Assembly (NCBI GenBank): GCA_030063045.1
Contig: JAQSEB010000041.1
Span: 1,543,501-1,607,500, forward strand
Direction: 5' to 3'
Source: Pratylenchus scribneri
Taxonomy: Eukaryota > Nematoda > Chromadorea > Rhabditida > Pratylenchidae
DNA: 64,000 nt
Positions 1 to 10,491 of the stretch are shown piece by piece. A program made the position numbers and the translations under genes. The notes below the pieces were generated by a model. It searched no databases. It was given only the letters and a program-made list of their open reading frames with translations, and had not been told where the DNA came from. Numbering within the stretch: position 1 is the first letter of the stretch; each line of letters opens with the position of its first letter.

Positions 1-64
1 TTATAATTTAGAATATCCAAACTCAGGAAAACCAACATATGAAGTTGGGTTGGGGAGAGCAAAA

Positions 65-945
65 ACACATTCCGGAAAGAAATGGGGCAAAACAAATTTT
101 CCGGAAAGAAATGGGGCAAAACACATTTTCCGGAAAGAAATGGAGCAAAACAAATTTTCCGGAAAGAAATGGGGCAAAACACATTTTCCGGAAAGAAATG
201 GGGAAAAACACATTTTCCGGAAAGAAATGGAGCAAAACAAATTTTCCGGAAAGAAATGGGGCAAAACACATTTTCCGGAAAGAAATGGGGAAAAACACAT
301 TTTCCGGAAAGAAATGGGGCAAAACACATTTTCCGGAAAGAAATGGGGAAAAACACATTTTCCGGAAAGAAATGGGGCAAAACACATTTTCCGGAAAGAA
401 ATGGAGCAAAACAAATTTTCCGGAAAGAAATGGGGCAAAACACATTTTCCGGAAAGAAATGGGGAAAAACACATTTTCCGGAAAGAAATGGGGCAAAACA
501 CATTTTCCGGAAAGAAATGGGGCAAAACACATTTTCCGGAAAGAAATGGGGCAAAACACATTTTCCGGAAAGAAATGGGGCAAAATACATTTTCAGGAAA
601 GAAATGGGGCAAAACACATTTTCCGGAAAGAAATGGGGAAAAACACATTTTCCGGAAAGAAATGGGGCAAAACACATTTTCCGGAAAGAAATGGGGCAAA
701 ACACATTTTCCGGAAAGAAATGGGGCAAAACACATTTTCCGGAAAGAAATGGAGCAAAACAAATTTTCCGGAAAGAAATGGGGCAAAACACATTTTCCGG
801 AAAGAAATGGGGAAAAACACATTTTCCGGAAAGAAATGGGGCAAAACACATTTTCCGGAAAGAAATGGGGCAAAACACATTTTCCGGAAAGAAATGGGGC
901 AAAACACATTTTCCGGAAAGAAATGGGGCAAAACATATTTTCCGG
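65..945. repeat. 29-bp minisatellite, about 30 units
   Basis: About 30 tandem copies of a 29-bp unit whose core is CCGGAAAGAAATGGGG followed by a CAAAACA-type stretch and TTTT. Unit variants (GGGGC, GGAGC or GGGGA; ACAC or ACAA) recur in an irregular higher-order order. Because 29 is not a multiple of 3, three units make one 29-residue period, and nearly all six frames stay open for about 300 codons. That openness is a property of the repeat and is not evidence for a protein. It lies upstream of the first recognisable Hox exon, probably in an intron. The same family recurs in opposite orientation near 5.6-7.0 kb. Confidence 0.95.
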
Positions 946-1002
946 AATGAAACACATATAGGCAAAACACAGCAAGGGTGAAAAAGGATATTGTAGAAGA
1001 AA

Positions 1003-1137
1003 GGTGGCATATTTTTACAAATTATTTTAATATTTCAAAACAATTAGTAAGCCACTTTTTAGAGGACATTTAGGGCTTTCAAATGGCATATCGCCTTCCT
1101 GAATTAGTTACTTCCTTCTCGAGATATTGGCCAAAAA
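1003..1137. repeat. Half copy of the ~300-bp fold-back element
   Basis: Matches only the right half of the inverted-repeat element found complete at 2021-2326, 2711-3026 and 3440-3759, including GCCACTTTTTAGAGGACATT and the GAGATATTGGCC-like end. The left half is absent; the minisatellite lies where it would be expected. Confidence 0.75.
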
Positions 1138-1391
1138 ACAGACCAAATTATTAATTTGTTTTGATTGGCAGAAAAGTTTTATCAAAAATAGCTGGATTTG
1201 CATAAAATTCACAAATAATCAACATCTTATAATATCCCTTCCCACTTAATATTTTCTTTAATAATAATTCCCTCTCCTCTCTGAACCGAATTGGAATAAC
1301 TGGCATAAAATTGTGGCCTTTGCTTTGATTTAATTTCAAATTTGGGAGGCATCCTTCTCCATCCAATTTGATTAACCCTTTTCCATTCCAG

Positions 1392-4300
1392 CAATTGGCC
1401 AACAACCTTCTCTATCCAATCTTAATCCATACTATGCATTCAACCAATATTTGGCCTCGGCTGCCGCTGCAACCGCTTGGAGTGCTGCTTCAATTGGCGG
1501 AAATGGCAGTACACCAAACTGTAAGTGGCAAGGAATTTACGTAGGCCAACATGAATTGGGCCAAAAAAAAACAACGAGGATTAAAGGGAAATGAGGGAAG
1601 CCAAAAGAACCAATCAACCATCATCGCCCGGGGGGCTTCTCTTTCATTTTCCCATTTGCCTCTTTCTTCGTTCTTTCCTTGATGAAGGCAAAAAATGCCA
1701 ATTTTGGTGGTCGCCTTCTACTCTGGGAGCCCGGGGGGATTCTGCGCCTCTTCCCTTTCTTTTTGTGCATTTGCATTCATCCCTCATTCCCCCAACCCAA
1801 TTTCCCATTTGTTCAAGTCCATCCATCCATTCCAATGTGGCCCTGGGATTATGGCTGACATGGTGGTGGGGAAGGGAGGAGGATACGGTATCGAGGAGAA
1901 AAGGGAGCCAAAAATGGATGGAAAAAGGGAAGAAATGAAATTAGTAAAGTGGCAAATTTTTATGTCACTTTAATTTTAACTAATGGACTGTTAGAGGATG
2001 GATGGGACAATTGCGAGTATTGGCCAATAACTCAACAAGGGAATTGGCAATTTAAGAAGGCGATATATCATTTTGAAGCTTTAAGTGTCCTCTACAAAGT
2101 GGCCTAATTTATATTTTATAAAATCATACTTACAAAAAAAGTTACATGTCTTTGAATGGAATAAACCCAAATTCTCTGATTGAGTGAGGAAAAGTCGCTT
2201 AATTTACAAATTATTTTAAGATTTAATAAACAATTAGAAAAGCCACTTTTTAGAGGACATTTAGGGCTTTTAAATGGAATATTTCCCTCCTGAATTCGGT
2301 TGCTTTCTTTCTTCAGATATGGCTAAAAGAAATGGCCTATATAGATATTAGATGGTACTCATTAATCGTTCTGATTTCGGAATATCAATTCAAAAATTTC
2401 TTCCGAATTTTAATAATTTCAAAATAATTTTTTAGTGGATTCCAGTGGAGTGAACAAAAAGGCAACTGGTCGGATGACGTACAATGCTGAACAGGTAGAT
2501 GAAGGACAAAATTGGGGAGGGTGAAAAATAAAATAATAGACTAAGAAATTTATGCAGAAACGAATTCTGGAGCACTGTTTTAGCATCGGCAAATATGTAA
2601 ACAAGGATCAGCGAAAGGAATTAAAGGATAAGACACAATTGTCTGACAAACAAATCAAGATTTGGTTCCAAAATCGGCGAATGAAGGTAGGGGGAAAGCG
2701 GTTACCTAGGCCATTCTTAGCCCATACCTCAACGAAGCATTGGCCAATTTTGGAAGGCAATATATCATTGGAATGCTTAAAGTGTCCTCTAAAAAATTGC
2801 CTTTTTAAAATCAATGAAATCCAGATTTAAAAAGTTGCATGTCTTTGAATCTAATAAACCCCTCGCCCAAATTTTCTGATCACGTGAAAAAAGCCGCTAA
2901 ATTTACAAATTATTATAACATTTCAAAAACAATTAGATAAGCCACTTTTTAGAGGACATTTAGGGCTTTCAAAAGGCAGCCTTCCTGAATTGGTTGCTTC
3001 CTTCTTGAGATATGGCCAAAAGAATGTTCTCAGATATTGAAAAAAAAAGCCCATATCCAATCATGATTGGGAATAAAATTAAGGATTTTCCCCCTACCTT
3101 CATTCGCCGATTTTGGAACCAAATTTTGATTTGCTTGTCACTCAGTTATGTCTTATCCTCCAATTCCTTTCTCTGATCCTTGTCTACATATCTGCAGATT
3201 CTGAAACAGTGCTCCAGAATTCGTTATTTCTTGGATAAAATGGGGAGCTTGAAAAATAATCGACCAAGAAATTTATGCAGAAGCGGATCCTGGAGGAATG
3301 GTTCCGTGCCACCAAATATGTGTCAAAGGGTCAGAGGAAAGAATTGGAAGAAAAGACTCGCCTGGATGATAAACAGATTAAAATTTGGTTCCAAAATCGG
3401 CGAATGAAGGTGAGGGGGAAAGTGATAGAAGTACCTGGGCCATTCTTTTTTAGACATAGCACAACGAGGAAAAAGCCAATTTTGGAAGGCGATATACCAT
3501 TGGAAAGCGAAAAGTGTCCTCTACAAAGTGGCTTAATTTAAATTAGATAAAATTGAGGCTTAAAAAAAGTTAGATGTCTTTGAATGAAATTAACCGATTT
3601 TTTGCTTTAGTTAGGAAAAACCGCTTATTCTACAAATTATTTTAACATTTCAAAAACAATTAGAAAAGCCACTTTTTAGAGGACATTTTGGGCTTTAAAA
3701 TGGCATATCGTCTTCCTGAATTGGTTAATTCCTTATCGAGATATGGCTAAATGAATAGCCTATTTTCTGAAATGTCCCATTTCGAGGGCAGAGGATCCAA
3801 TCTAAAAACATTAATGTGACTAAAAATTCAGCAAAAGAAGGTGGAAAAGCTTCAAGGAAGCAGCACAATGGACAATGGTGAAATGAAGGGATCACCCTCA
3901 TCATTTTCGCCATCAAATGAAAGTTATCAACAACAAAGGCACGTTGGCGGAATGGTGGAGGCTGGGGAAGGAGTTTCTGAAATGGCATTGGCCAACGTGA
4001 AAAGCGAGCCGGAAAATGGCATCGGCATTGGAGGCAGCCATCAACAGCAGCAACTGGTGCGACATATATTCATGGGTGGAATACTTATTATAGGAAGAAT
4101 AATGAAAAATTGTTGGGAAAACTTTAGGAAATTCATTGAAATTTTGAATGGAATTTGCTAATGAACTTATGGGTGTGAAGAATATAGGCAAATCCATTAT
4201 TTATCGATGATCACCATATACTTTAGATTGAATACTTATACGGCTTATGGGGAAAAATACGGGTCCTACATATATTGGCTATCGCCCTAATTATATTAGG

Positions 4301-4820
4301 GGAAATGATTCATAATATAACACATGAATGATTGGTCAATTTGTACCTATCTTTTGCAATTTAAATGCATTTAATACTATTGAATTGGCCGCTAATGTCT
4401 TCCCTTTCCCCTTTAAATTCACAGATGAAATCCGAACACAATCAACAAGAAAGCAATGGCACAATCAACAATGGCAGCGTTGTTTCCTCCTATCCTCCAT
4501 ATGAATATTCAACAGCAAATCCGCTTCAACAACAATTTCCTCCACATGGATGTGCCCCTAATTCCACCACAAACTTTTTATCCACTGCCTATCCTTCCTA
4601 TTACAACAATCCTTATGTCCAACAGGCTGCCCAACAACAATTCTATCAGCATTATCATCCAACAATGGCAGCCATGAATTTGGCAGCCTCAAATTGGTAT
4701 GCGAATGCAACAGGCGGATTTGTTGGAGGACAACATGTTGCCGCTGGAGTAGAATTGGAAAGAAAATTTGAAAATGATGTGAATGGAAGACTGGGAAATC
4801 ATTTATTAAAAAGGGAATGA
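1392..4820 (+). CDS. egl-5: Posterior Hox (Abd-B/EGL-5-like) homeobox gene, 5' end missing
   Basis: Readable exons are 1392-1520, 2436-2494, then 2558-2686 or 3281-3409, then 3832-4056 and 4425-4820 (stop). Phases agree at each junction. Exons 2436-2494, 3281-3409 and 3832- give an ungapped 60-residue homeodomain with L16, F20, W48, F49, N51 and R53, and the recognition helix KQIKIWFQNRRMK. YVSK in helix 1-2 and the short basic tail resemble Abd-B/EGL-5 proteins, which specify posterior fates as DNA-binding transcription factors. The first exon encodes an Ala-rich stretch; the last two are rich in Gln, Tyr and Asn, typical of low-complexity Hox flanks. Start and 5' exons are not seen and probably lie left of the window. 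Orthology to egl-5 is inferred from remembered motifs, so other posterior Hox classes remain possible. Confidence 0.75.
1521..2435 (+). other. Hox intron with unexplained GC-richer stretch
   Basis: Intron between the Ala-rich exon and the homeodomain-start exon. Roughly 1590-1960 is noticeably more GC-rich than the surrounding sequence and carries open frames in several phases, but I see no splice-consistent exon or known domain. It may be regulatory. The right part is occupied by a fold-back element (2021-2326). Confidence 0.4.
2021..2326. repeat. Fold-back MITE-like element, copy 1
   Basis: About 300 bp with two inverted arms: the left arm contains AAGTGTCCTCTACAAAGTGG and the right arm GCCACTTTTTAGAGGACATT. 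It has no coding content. Sister copies sit at 2711-3026 and 3440-3759. Confidence 0.75.
2558..2686 (+). CDS. Homeodomain exon, copy 1 (helices 1-3)
   Basis: A 129-nt exon after TTTATGCAG and before GTAGGGGG, in phase 0. It encodes homeodomain residues 13-55 with LEHCF in helix 1, YVNK, and a perfect KQIKIWFQNRRMK. Reading frame and splice sites are intact, so it could replace 3281-3409 in the mRNA. Cys at position 19, where copy 2 has Trp, is unusual. It may be a mutually exclusive exon or an older copy losing function. Confidence 0.7.
2711..3026. repeat. Fold-back MITE-like element, copy 2
   Basis: Inverted-arm element directly following homeodomain exon copy 1; ends resemble CATTCTT...GGCCATA on both arms. 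Its position relative to the exon is the same as that of copy 3 after exon copy 2, so exon, intron and element were duplicated together. Confidence 0.7.
3098..3223 (-). pseudogene. Inverted, broken homeodomain exon copy
   Basis: On the minus strand this stretch encodes the same part of the homeodomain as 2558-2686 and 3281-3409, including KQIKIWFQNRRMK and the following GTAGGGGG donor, but an in-frame stop (TAA) follows the EDKT segment. It lies opposite to the host gene, between the two direct copies. Against copy 1 it forms an inverted pair with arms of about 130 bp. Confidence 0.85.
3281..3409 (+). CDS. Homeodomain exon, copy 2 (helices 1-3)
   Basis: A 129-nt exon after the same TTTATGCAG acceptor and before GTGAGGGG, in phase 0. 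It encodes LEEWF in helix 1, YVSK, and KQIKIWFQNRRMK, giving a better conserved homeodomain than copy 1. Joined to 3832-4056 it continues as QKKVEK, a normal basic end of a homeodomain. Confidence 0.8.
3440..3759. repeat. Fold-back MITE-like element, copy 3
   Basis: Third complete copy of the inverted-arm element, following homeodomain exon copy 2. Contains AAGTGTCCTCTACAAAGTGG on the left and the inverse on the right. Confidence 0.7.
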
Positions 4821-5194
4821 AAATGAATTTATTAGTTTATTTTGATTGTAACCAAATGAGCTTTAAATTGAAATATATTATTGCAAATTGAACTTATAAA
4901 TGCCAATTCCCACCCCCCACAAAAAATGTTCAAATTTTCCTATTAATTAGACATTAATTTGAATTTACCCAAAAAAATATTTAATCACATTAAAAGAACA
5001 GATAAATATGGAAAGTTTTATTTTTGAACTGTGGTGGGAAATAAAATAGGATAAAACAGGTAAAAATAATTAAATTTGGTACATAGCAAATAAAGGAGAG
5101 GACAAAAAATGAATTTTTCGCATTTTGTAACAAAATCTTCTTTTCATCAAATTAAATATTGCGCATCATGTCCCATGTCATTCAGCATGTTTGT

Positions 5195-8100
5195 TCAGGA
5201 TTCATCGGATGAAGACAAAAATTCGATGCCTCTTTTGCCCTCCAGTCGCTTTTCCGCCTAAAAATGGATAAAAATTGTTCCAATTTGTCAATGAATTATT
5301 CAATAATTGTTTTACCTCGCGCAGCTGGGTCCTGTAAAATGAATAAATTAATTAATTCAACATTCTCAAATTTCGCCTACCAATTCCTTTTGTGCACACT
5401 GAGGGCGACGCCCAATTCCGCCAATTCCAGTTTCAATTGATCATATCTAAAAGGCAAAATTGGGTGGTTCATATGGAGGTTTAATTTAAAACTGACTTTT
5501 GCCGTTCCTGCTCTTTGCACAGTCGAATCAATTCAATTTGCTCGGATTTGAGTACCTAAAATTCGACAATTCGAGATAGGGAAAAATTATGGAATTTTAT
5601 TTTTGCCTAAACGTATTTCTTTCCGGAAAATGTGTTTTGCCCCATTTCTTTCCGGAAAATGTATTTTGCCCCATTTCTTTCCGGAAAATGTATTTTGGGC
5701 AATCGTAAAGAATCTGCACAGAACAATGTGTGATATACCATTCGATTCCTCTCATCGAGCTGAGTTCGAATCTACAAAAATTTTCTGCGGGAGGCCCCTA
5801 GAAAAAAAGTTAGAGTATGATGAAAATTGGAAAAGTGAAGGGTCCCCCCTTATGGGTCGAAACTCGAAAAATTTTGAAATTTTTTCTATGGCAAATTATA
5901 GTTCAATCGACGCGTCTCGATGAGCAGAGCACGAATCTGCTATCAGATTCTCATAAAACACAAAAATAAAAAAGTTATGACCATCTATATTTTCACTGAT
6001 AGGGCTAGGATTAGGGGTTTATGGGCTTGGGTTAGGGTTATGGTAGGGTCGGCATGGGTCCTAGGGGCTTGGGCTAGGGATATGTAGGGTTTGGGGAGTA
6101 AATTAATCAAAAAAATTTTGAAAAATTTTCGACCCAAAGGGGGGACTCTTCACTTTATCAATATTTGCTATTTCATCATACTATAACTTTTTTTCTAAGT
6201 GCCTCCGGCAACAAATTTTTGCAGATTCGTACTCAACTCGTCGAGAGGAGTCGAATGGTATATCATACATTGTTCTGTGCAGATTCTTTACGATTGCCGT
6301 ATTTTGCCTATTTCTTTCCGGAAAGATGTATTTTGCCTATTTCTTTCCGGAAAATGTATTTTGCCTATTTCTTTCCGGAAAATGTATTTTGCCCCATTTC
6401 TTTCCGGAAAATGTATTTTGCCTATTTCTTTCCGGAAAGATGTATTTTGCCCCTTTTCTTTCCGGAAAATGTATTTTGCCCCATTTCTTTCCGGAAAATG
6501 TATTTTGCCTATTTCTTTCCGGAAAGATGTATTTTGCCTATTTCTTTCCGGAAAATGTATTTTGCCTATTTCTTTCCGGAAAGATGTATTTTGCCCCATT
6601 TCTTTCCGGAAAGATTTTGCCCATTTCTTTCCGGAAAGATGTATTTTGCCTATTTTCTTTCCGGAAAATGTGTTTTGCCCCATTTCTTTCCGGAAAATGT
6701 GTTTTGCCCCATTTCTTTCCGGAAAGATGTATTTTGCCTATTTCTTTCCGGAAAATGTATTTTGCCTATTTCTTTCCGGAAAGATGTATTTTGCCCCATT
6801 TCTTTCCGGAAAGATTTTGCCCATTTCTTTCCGGAAAGATGTATTTTGCCTATTTTCTTTCCGGAAAATGTGTTTTGCCCCATTTCTTTCCGGAAAATGT
6901 GTTTTGCCCCATTTCTTTCCGGAAAGATGTATTTTGCCCTTTTTCATTCCGGAAAATGTGTTTTTTGCCTAAATTTTGTTTCATGAATGGGTGGAAATAA
7001 TTCACATAAATCATAAATAACAAATCTAATGGAAAATACCTACCTCTTTAACATTGAATGGCCCTTTTGGCAATTGTCCTTGTCCCTCTTCCTTGGATGA
7101 TTTTGTTGGTTTTTCCATCTCCTTTTCATCAATTTTCTCCTCTTCAATTTCCTCTTTGTTATTTTCTTCAATGCCAAATTTATCCATTTGGCCAAGTTGT
7201 GCTGCTGCCTTTTCCTCGCCAATTTCCACTGGCCCATATTCTTGCTGTTGTTGATGGTGAATAATTTCCTCGCTGCCAATGTAATGATGATTATTTTGTT
7301 TGACGGCTGCTTCCGTGTCCGACATTTCCATATCCGAATCATTTTCCTGAAAAATCAGAAAAATATATTTTAATAAATTTAAGAATATAATTTAAAATAA
7401 TCAATATTAAATTCTTTTAAATTTTTCTATTATTTAAATTCGATCCCAAAAAAATTCAAGGTCCTTAAAATGGAAATAAATTTTTAAAACTAATTCCATT
7501 TTGTATAAAAAAATAGAAATTCAATAATATATATTTTTACCATTTTTGCTGGTGGCTTTGGTCCATATTCCTCCGGTTCTCCCTCCTCCTCTTCTTTGGC
7601 ATTTTCCTCCTGCTGTTTCCATTGTTCTTCAACCTTTTCCTCCTTCTTCACCGGCTCATCATCTTCTCGTTCCTGTTTCACATTGTTTGTGCGTGCCAAA
7701 ATTCGATTTCGCATTTCATCTTCCTCCTCTTTTGCCTTTTTCTCTTCATTTCCATTTCCATCCAATTCCAATTTTGATGATCGCCGTGAATATTGCGATG
7801 AATTGGAAGAGGCTCTCGTTGAGGATGAATGTGATCTGGATCCGGATGATGGTGAGGAGGAGGAGGATGTGACGGATGGAGAGCGTCCTCTTCGCCGATT
7901 ATTACTGCTACGGCCTCCACCGCCTCGTCGACCACGCCGGTGGCCCATATCCCGTGCCAAGGTGCTGCGCGATGAAGATCGGGAACGTGTACGGCTACGT
8001 GTTCGGGAGCGGCTACGGCTACGTGAATATGACGAGGAACGGGTACGGCGCCGTTGACGTTTCCGAATAGGACTTGGGCTTCGATGTCTCTTCCGCTAAA

Positions 8101-10491
8101 TAAAAATCAATTTTATTATGAATTTATTAATTAATTTCTATTTAAATTGCTAAACAAAAAGAGTTAAAAAAGACTAAAATAAAATTCACAAACCAATATA
8201 TCTTTTTTGGCTAGAGATGGTCAAAACGCATTGAATTGAATGGTATATAATTTGATTATGGTTTGGTCAAAATTAATGGGTAGCGGTTTTAAACGCTTAA
8301 ACCTATTTTTAGTTTATTGGTTCAAACTTCAAAACTAAGTTCTTAAAGTAAATTTCCACTGGTAAATCTAAATTAAAGCGTAAAGGGTTTTAAACCGTTT
8401 TGATTTTTGGTTCAAAACCAAGTTTAAATTGGTTAGACCTAAGCCAAATCATAATCCTTTGATTTTCATTTTAATTATTATTTATTTTACGATGAACTTA
8501 CCTGAATAATTTCCCTGCGTCTGCTGCTGGACGTCTTTGGCGGTTTCCAACGCTTCTTCTCTTTTCGGCTTTCCTTCTTCACTTCCTTTCGCTTCTTCTC
8601 TTCCTTCTTCACTGGAATTGTCTGATTTGCTCCTTTTTTGACTGATTTCAGCTGAGCTTCCAGGAATTTTTTGCGCTTCAATTGTTTTTGATCAACATTT
8701 TCTGCGCCAGTGCCATTCTCTCCTGCTGTTCCTCCTGCCTTCTCGCCGGAATATTCCATTGCCATTTGTTGGGCATTTTCCGCCGCCGCCTGATTTTGTA
8801 ACATTTCCATATCGGCTGGACTGTAATAAACACTTTGTTGCTCCAAACTCAATGGATGGAACATCTGCAATTTGAAGGGGAAAATTCAAATTATTCATGG
8901 GTAAAATCGTGCATTAATTAATGGAAAAAACTAGTGGGTTTAGTTAGCTGCTTTTTTTTTGTTCGAATTACTGTATTTTGGCTAGAAATGTACTTAGAAT
9001 GTACAACATATAAAATTAACTCCAAACTCGATAAAAAATACCTTCCTCGGAGCGGGTTCGAACCTGAGACCCCCAAATTTTGCAAAAGTGAAGGATCCCC
9101 CTTTAGTTTCAAAATTATAAAAATGTTTTTGTTTTCAAAATGTCCTGTGGAATGCATAAAATTAAGTATCAAGCCCGTTAAAAAATACCTTCCCCTGAGC
9201 GGATTCGAACCCGAGACCCTAAAGTGAAGAGTCCGTGCCTCATTGGACTGAAAATTTTCAACAAAATTTTTTGGTAAAATCTTATAAACCTTAATCTACC
9301 TAATCCTAGCTCTAATTGTGAAACTAATAGCCATTTTTGAATTTTAACCAATGAACAAACATGATAATTTCCGATGTCCGCTGCCGTCACCACCTGCTTT
9401 TGCTTGATTTGCTGCTGTTGTTGATGGTAGAAAATGCGAGCCTGCTCTTTGTAATACTTTTTCCATTGTTTCCATTCCGATGCCGAAATTGGGGTGACCC
9501 CGTCCGATGCAATGTGAATCAACTTTTTCCCATCTCGATCAGTGGGAATCACAAAATTGCCAAAACTGTCTTTTGGGATAACTGGCACTCCTGAAAACAA
9601 ATTTCTGTAAATAAATGTTTTCATTTTTATAAATTCAAACCTTCAAATGTAAGTGCAGGAATTGGGCAATTATTCTCGTCAAGTGGAAAAATAAATGCAC
9701 CCGCCTTATCCACAGGGAATATTGGTTTATCTAAAAATAATTTTGAATAATTTTTGGTTTTTTAAAGTTAGTTTTCCAAATTTTTGAGTTCTAAAAGTTA
9801 AGGTTTCTCAAATTTTTGAGTTCTAAAAGCTAAGGTTTCTCAAATTTTTGAGTTAAAAAAGTTAAAATTTTTCAAATTAGAAACCGTCTTTATCGCAGGG
9901 CACAATCGGTTTGTTCATTTCATTCCGCGGGAAGATTGGCTCATCACTGTCATCTTAACATAGTACAAATTATCAATTTTCGTAAGTTAATTCGGGTGAC
10001 TTACCAACGGGAAATGTCAAATCGCCTTTTGCCGGGTCATATGGAAATATCGGCTTGCCTCTATCATCCACTGGGAAGAATGGCAAACCTTTCTCATCTT
10101 TTGGTAACACAAATAATCCTTGTTCATTTTTGGGAAATATCTTAGGTAAAAAATGTTTTAAATCAATCAAATTGATTAAAAATAATACCGGTCGTCCGTT
10201 GTGATCAAATTTGATTCCAAATCTTTCCACATTTCGCAGTTTATCCGCCTTATCATCCCTCTTCTTCTTCTTTGCAGCATTTGGTTGCTCAGCATTTGGC
10301 ACAAATGTGCCACTTTTCTCGTCATAAACATACCAATATCCGTTTCCATCCAAGCAACATTGTTTGCCAGTTTCCGCATTTTTATAATATCGGAAACCTT
10401 CATGCTCGCAAACGAACTCCAGGCCTTGCAAATTTCCAATAATGTTTAAATTCGTCGTCGTTTCTGCTGCAGTTGCCGTCTCAGCACTCAT
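5195..10491 (-). CDS. Arg/Ser-rich nuclear protein with PIFP repeats (12 exons)
   Basis: Exons (descending): 10491-10189, 10140-10005, 9953-9885, 9730-9641, 9590-9361, 8864-8502, 8095-7541, 7346-7044, 5555-5497, 5446-5381, a 16-nt micro-exon 5331-5316, and 5257-5195 with the stop. All phases agree and sum to 750 residues. The N-terminus has an aromatic segment (GFRYYKNAETG, GYWYVYDEKSG) that resembles an OCRE-like motif. Exons 2-5 carry repeated G-x-PIFP-x-D/N units. Exon 7 holds a dense Arg/Ser region, followed by acidic Glu/Lys-rich stretches, an EYGP motif used twice, and a C-terminal coiled coil ending in SSSDES. This composition fits a nuclear RNA-processing protein; that role is inference. 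I do not recognise a named orthologue. Its largest intron (5556-7043) contains a minisatellite and a nested transposon. Confidence 0.8.
5609..5697. repeat. Minisatellite, left of transposon
   Basis: About three units of the 29-bp minisatellite family seen at 65-945, in reverse orientation (TTTCTTTCCGGAAAATG...). It ends with GTATTTTG, the left copy of the target-site duplication of the element at 5698-6298. Confidence 0.9.
5698..6298. mobile_element. 601-bp non-autonomous DNA transposon with 8-bp TSD
   Basis: Begins GGCAATCGTAAAGAATC and ends with its reverse complement. Imperfect terminal inverted repeats extend for roughly 190 bp. It is flanked on both sides by GTATTTTG (5690-5697 and 6299-6306); removing the element and one flank restores a normal minisatellite unit. 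There is no transposase reading frame. An 8-bp duplication is typical of hAT-type integration, but the termini alone do not prove the superfamily. The interior has TTAGGG-like stretches. Confidence 0.9.
6299..6965. repeat. Minisatellite, right of transposon
   Basis: About 23 units related to the array at 65-945 but reverse oriented, with unit variants of 25-29 bp (AAAATG or AAAGATG; GCCCC or GCCTA). It continues the same array as 5609-5697 across the inserted element and lies in the intron of the Arg/Ser-rich gene. Confidence 0.9.
8214..8462. repeat. GGTTTAAACC-type MITE-like repeat
   Basis: AT-rich repeat in an intron with paired GGTTTGGTCAAAATTAA / CCTAAGCCAAATCATAA segments and TTTTAAACCGTTT. 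Related copies are at 13362-13572, 22965-23130, 32868-33140 and in unit B. Confidence 0.6.
8962..9300 (-). mobile_element. Two tandem tRNA-derived SINE copies
   Basis: Two copies, both reverse oriented. Each has the B-box-like GGTTCGAACC(T/C) or GATTCGAACCC, preceded on this strand by TACCTTCC and followed by GAGACC. The tail side carries the family signature TTCGAATTACTGTATTTTGG. The second copy has the GTGCCTCATTGGAC region in place of the usual A-box segment. They sit in the intron between the exons at 8864 and 9361. Confidence 0.7.

Noticed and set aside
39..981. Long open frames (about 300 codons) on both strands
   Set aside because: They follow from a stop-poor 29-bp tandem unit that reads open in nearly every frame. 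No splice or start context and no protein-like composition beyond the repeat.
1591..1973. Open frames in the GC-richer Hox intron
   Set aside because: Several overlapping frames, none with consistent splice sites or a recognisable domain, between two exons that join in phase without it.
6165..7000. Long open frames in the second minisatellite
   Set aside because: Same cause as above; the array lies within an intron of a well-supported gene on the other strand.
7546..8070. Plus-strand frames over the Arg/Ser exon
   Set aside because: They are the reverse of the RS-coding exon; low-complexity codons leave the opposite strand open.
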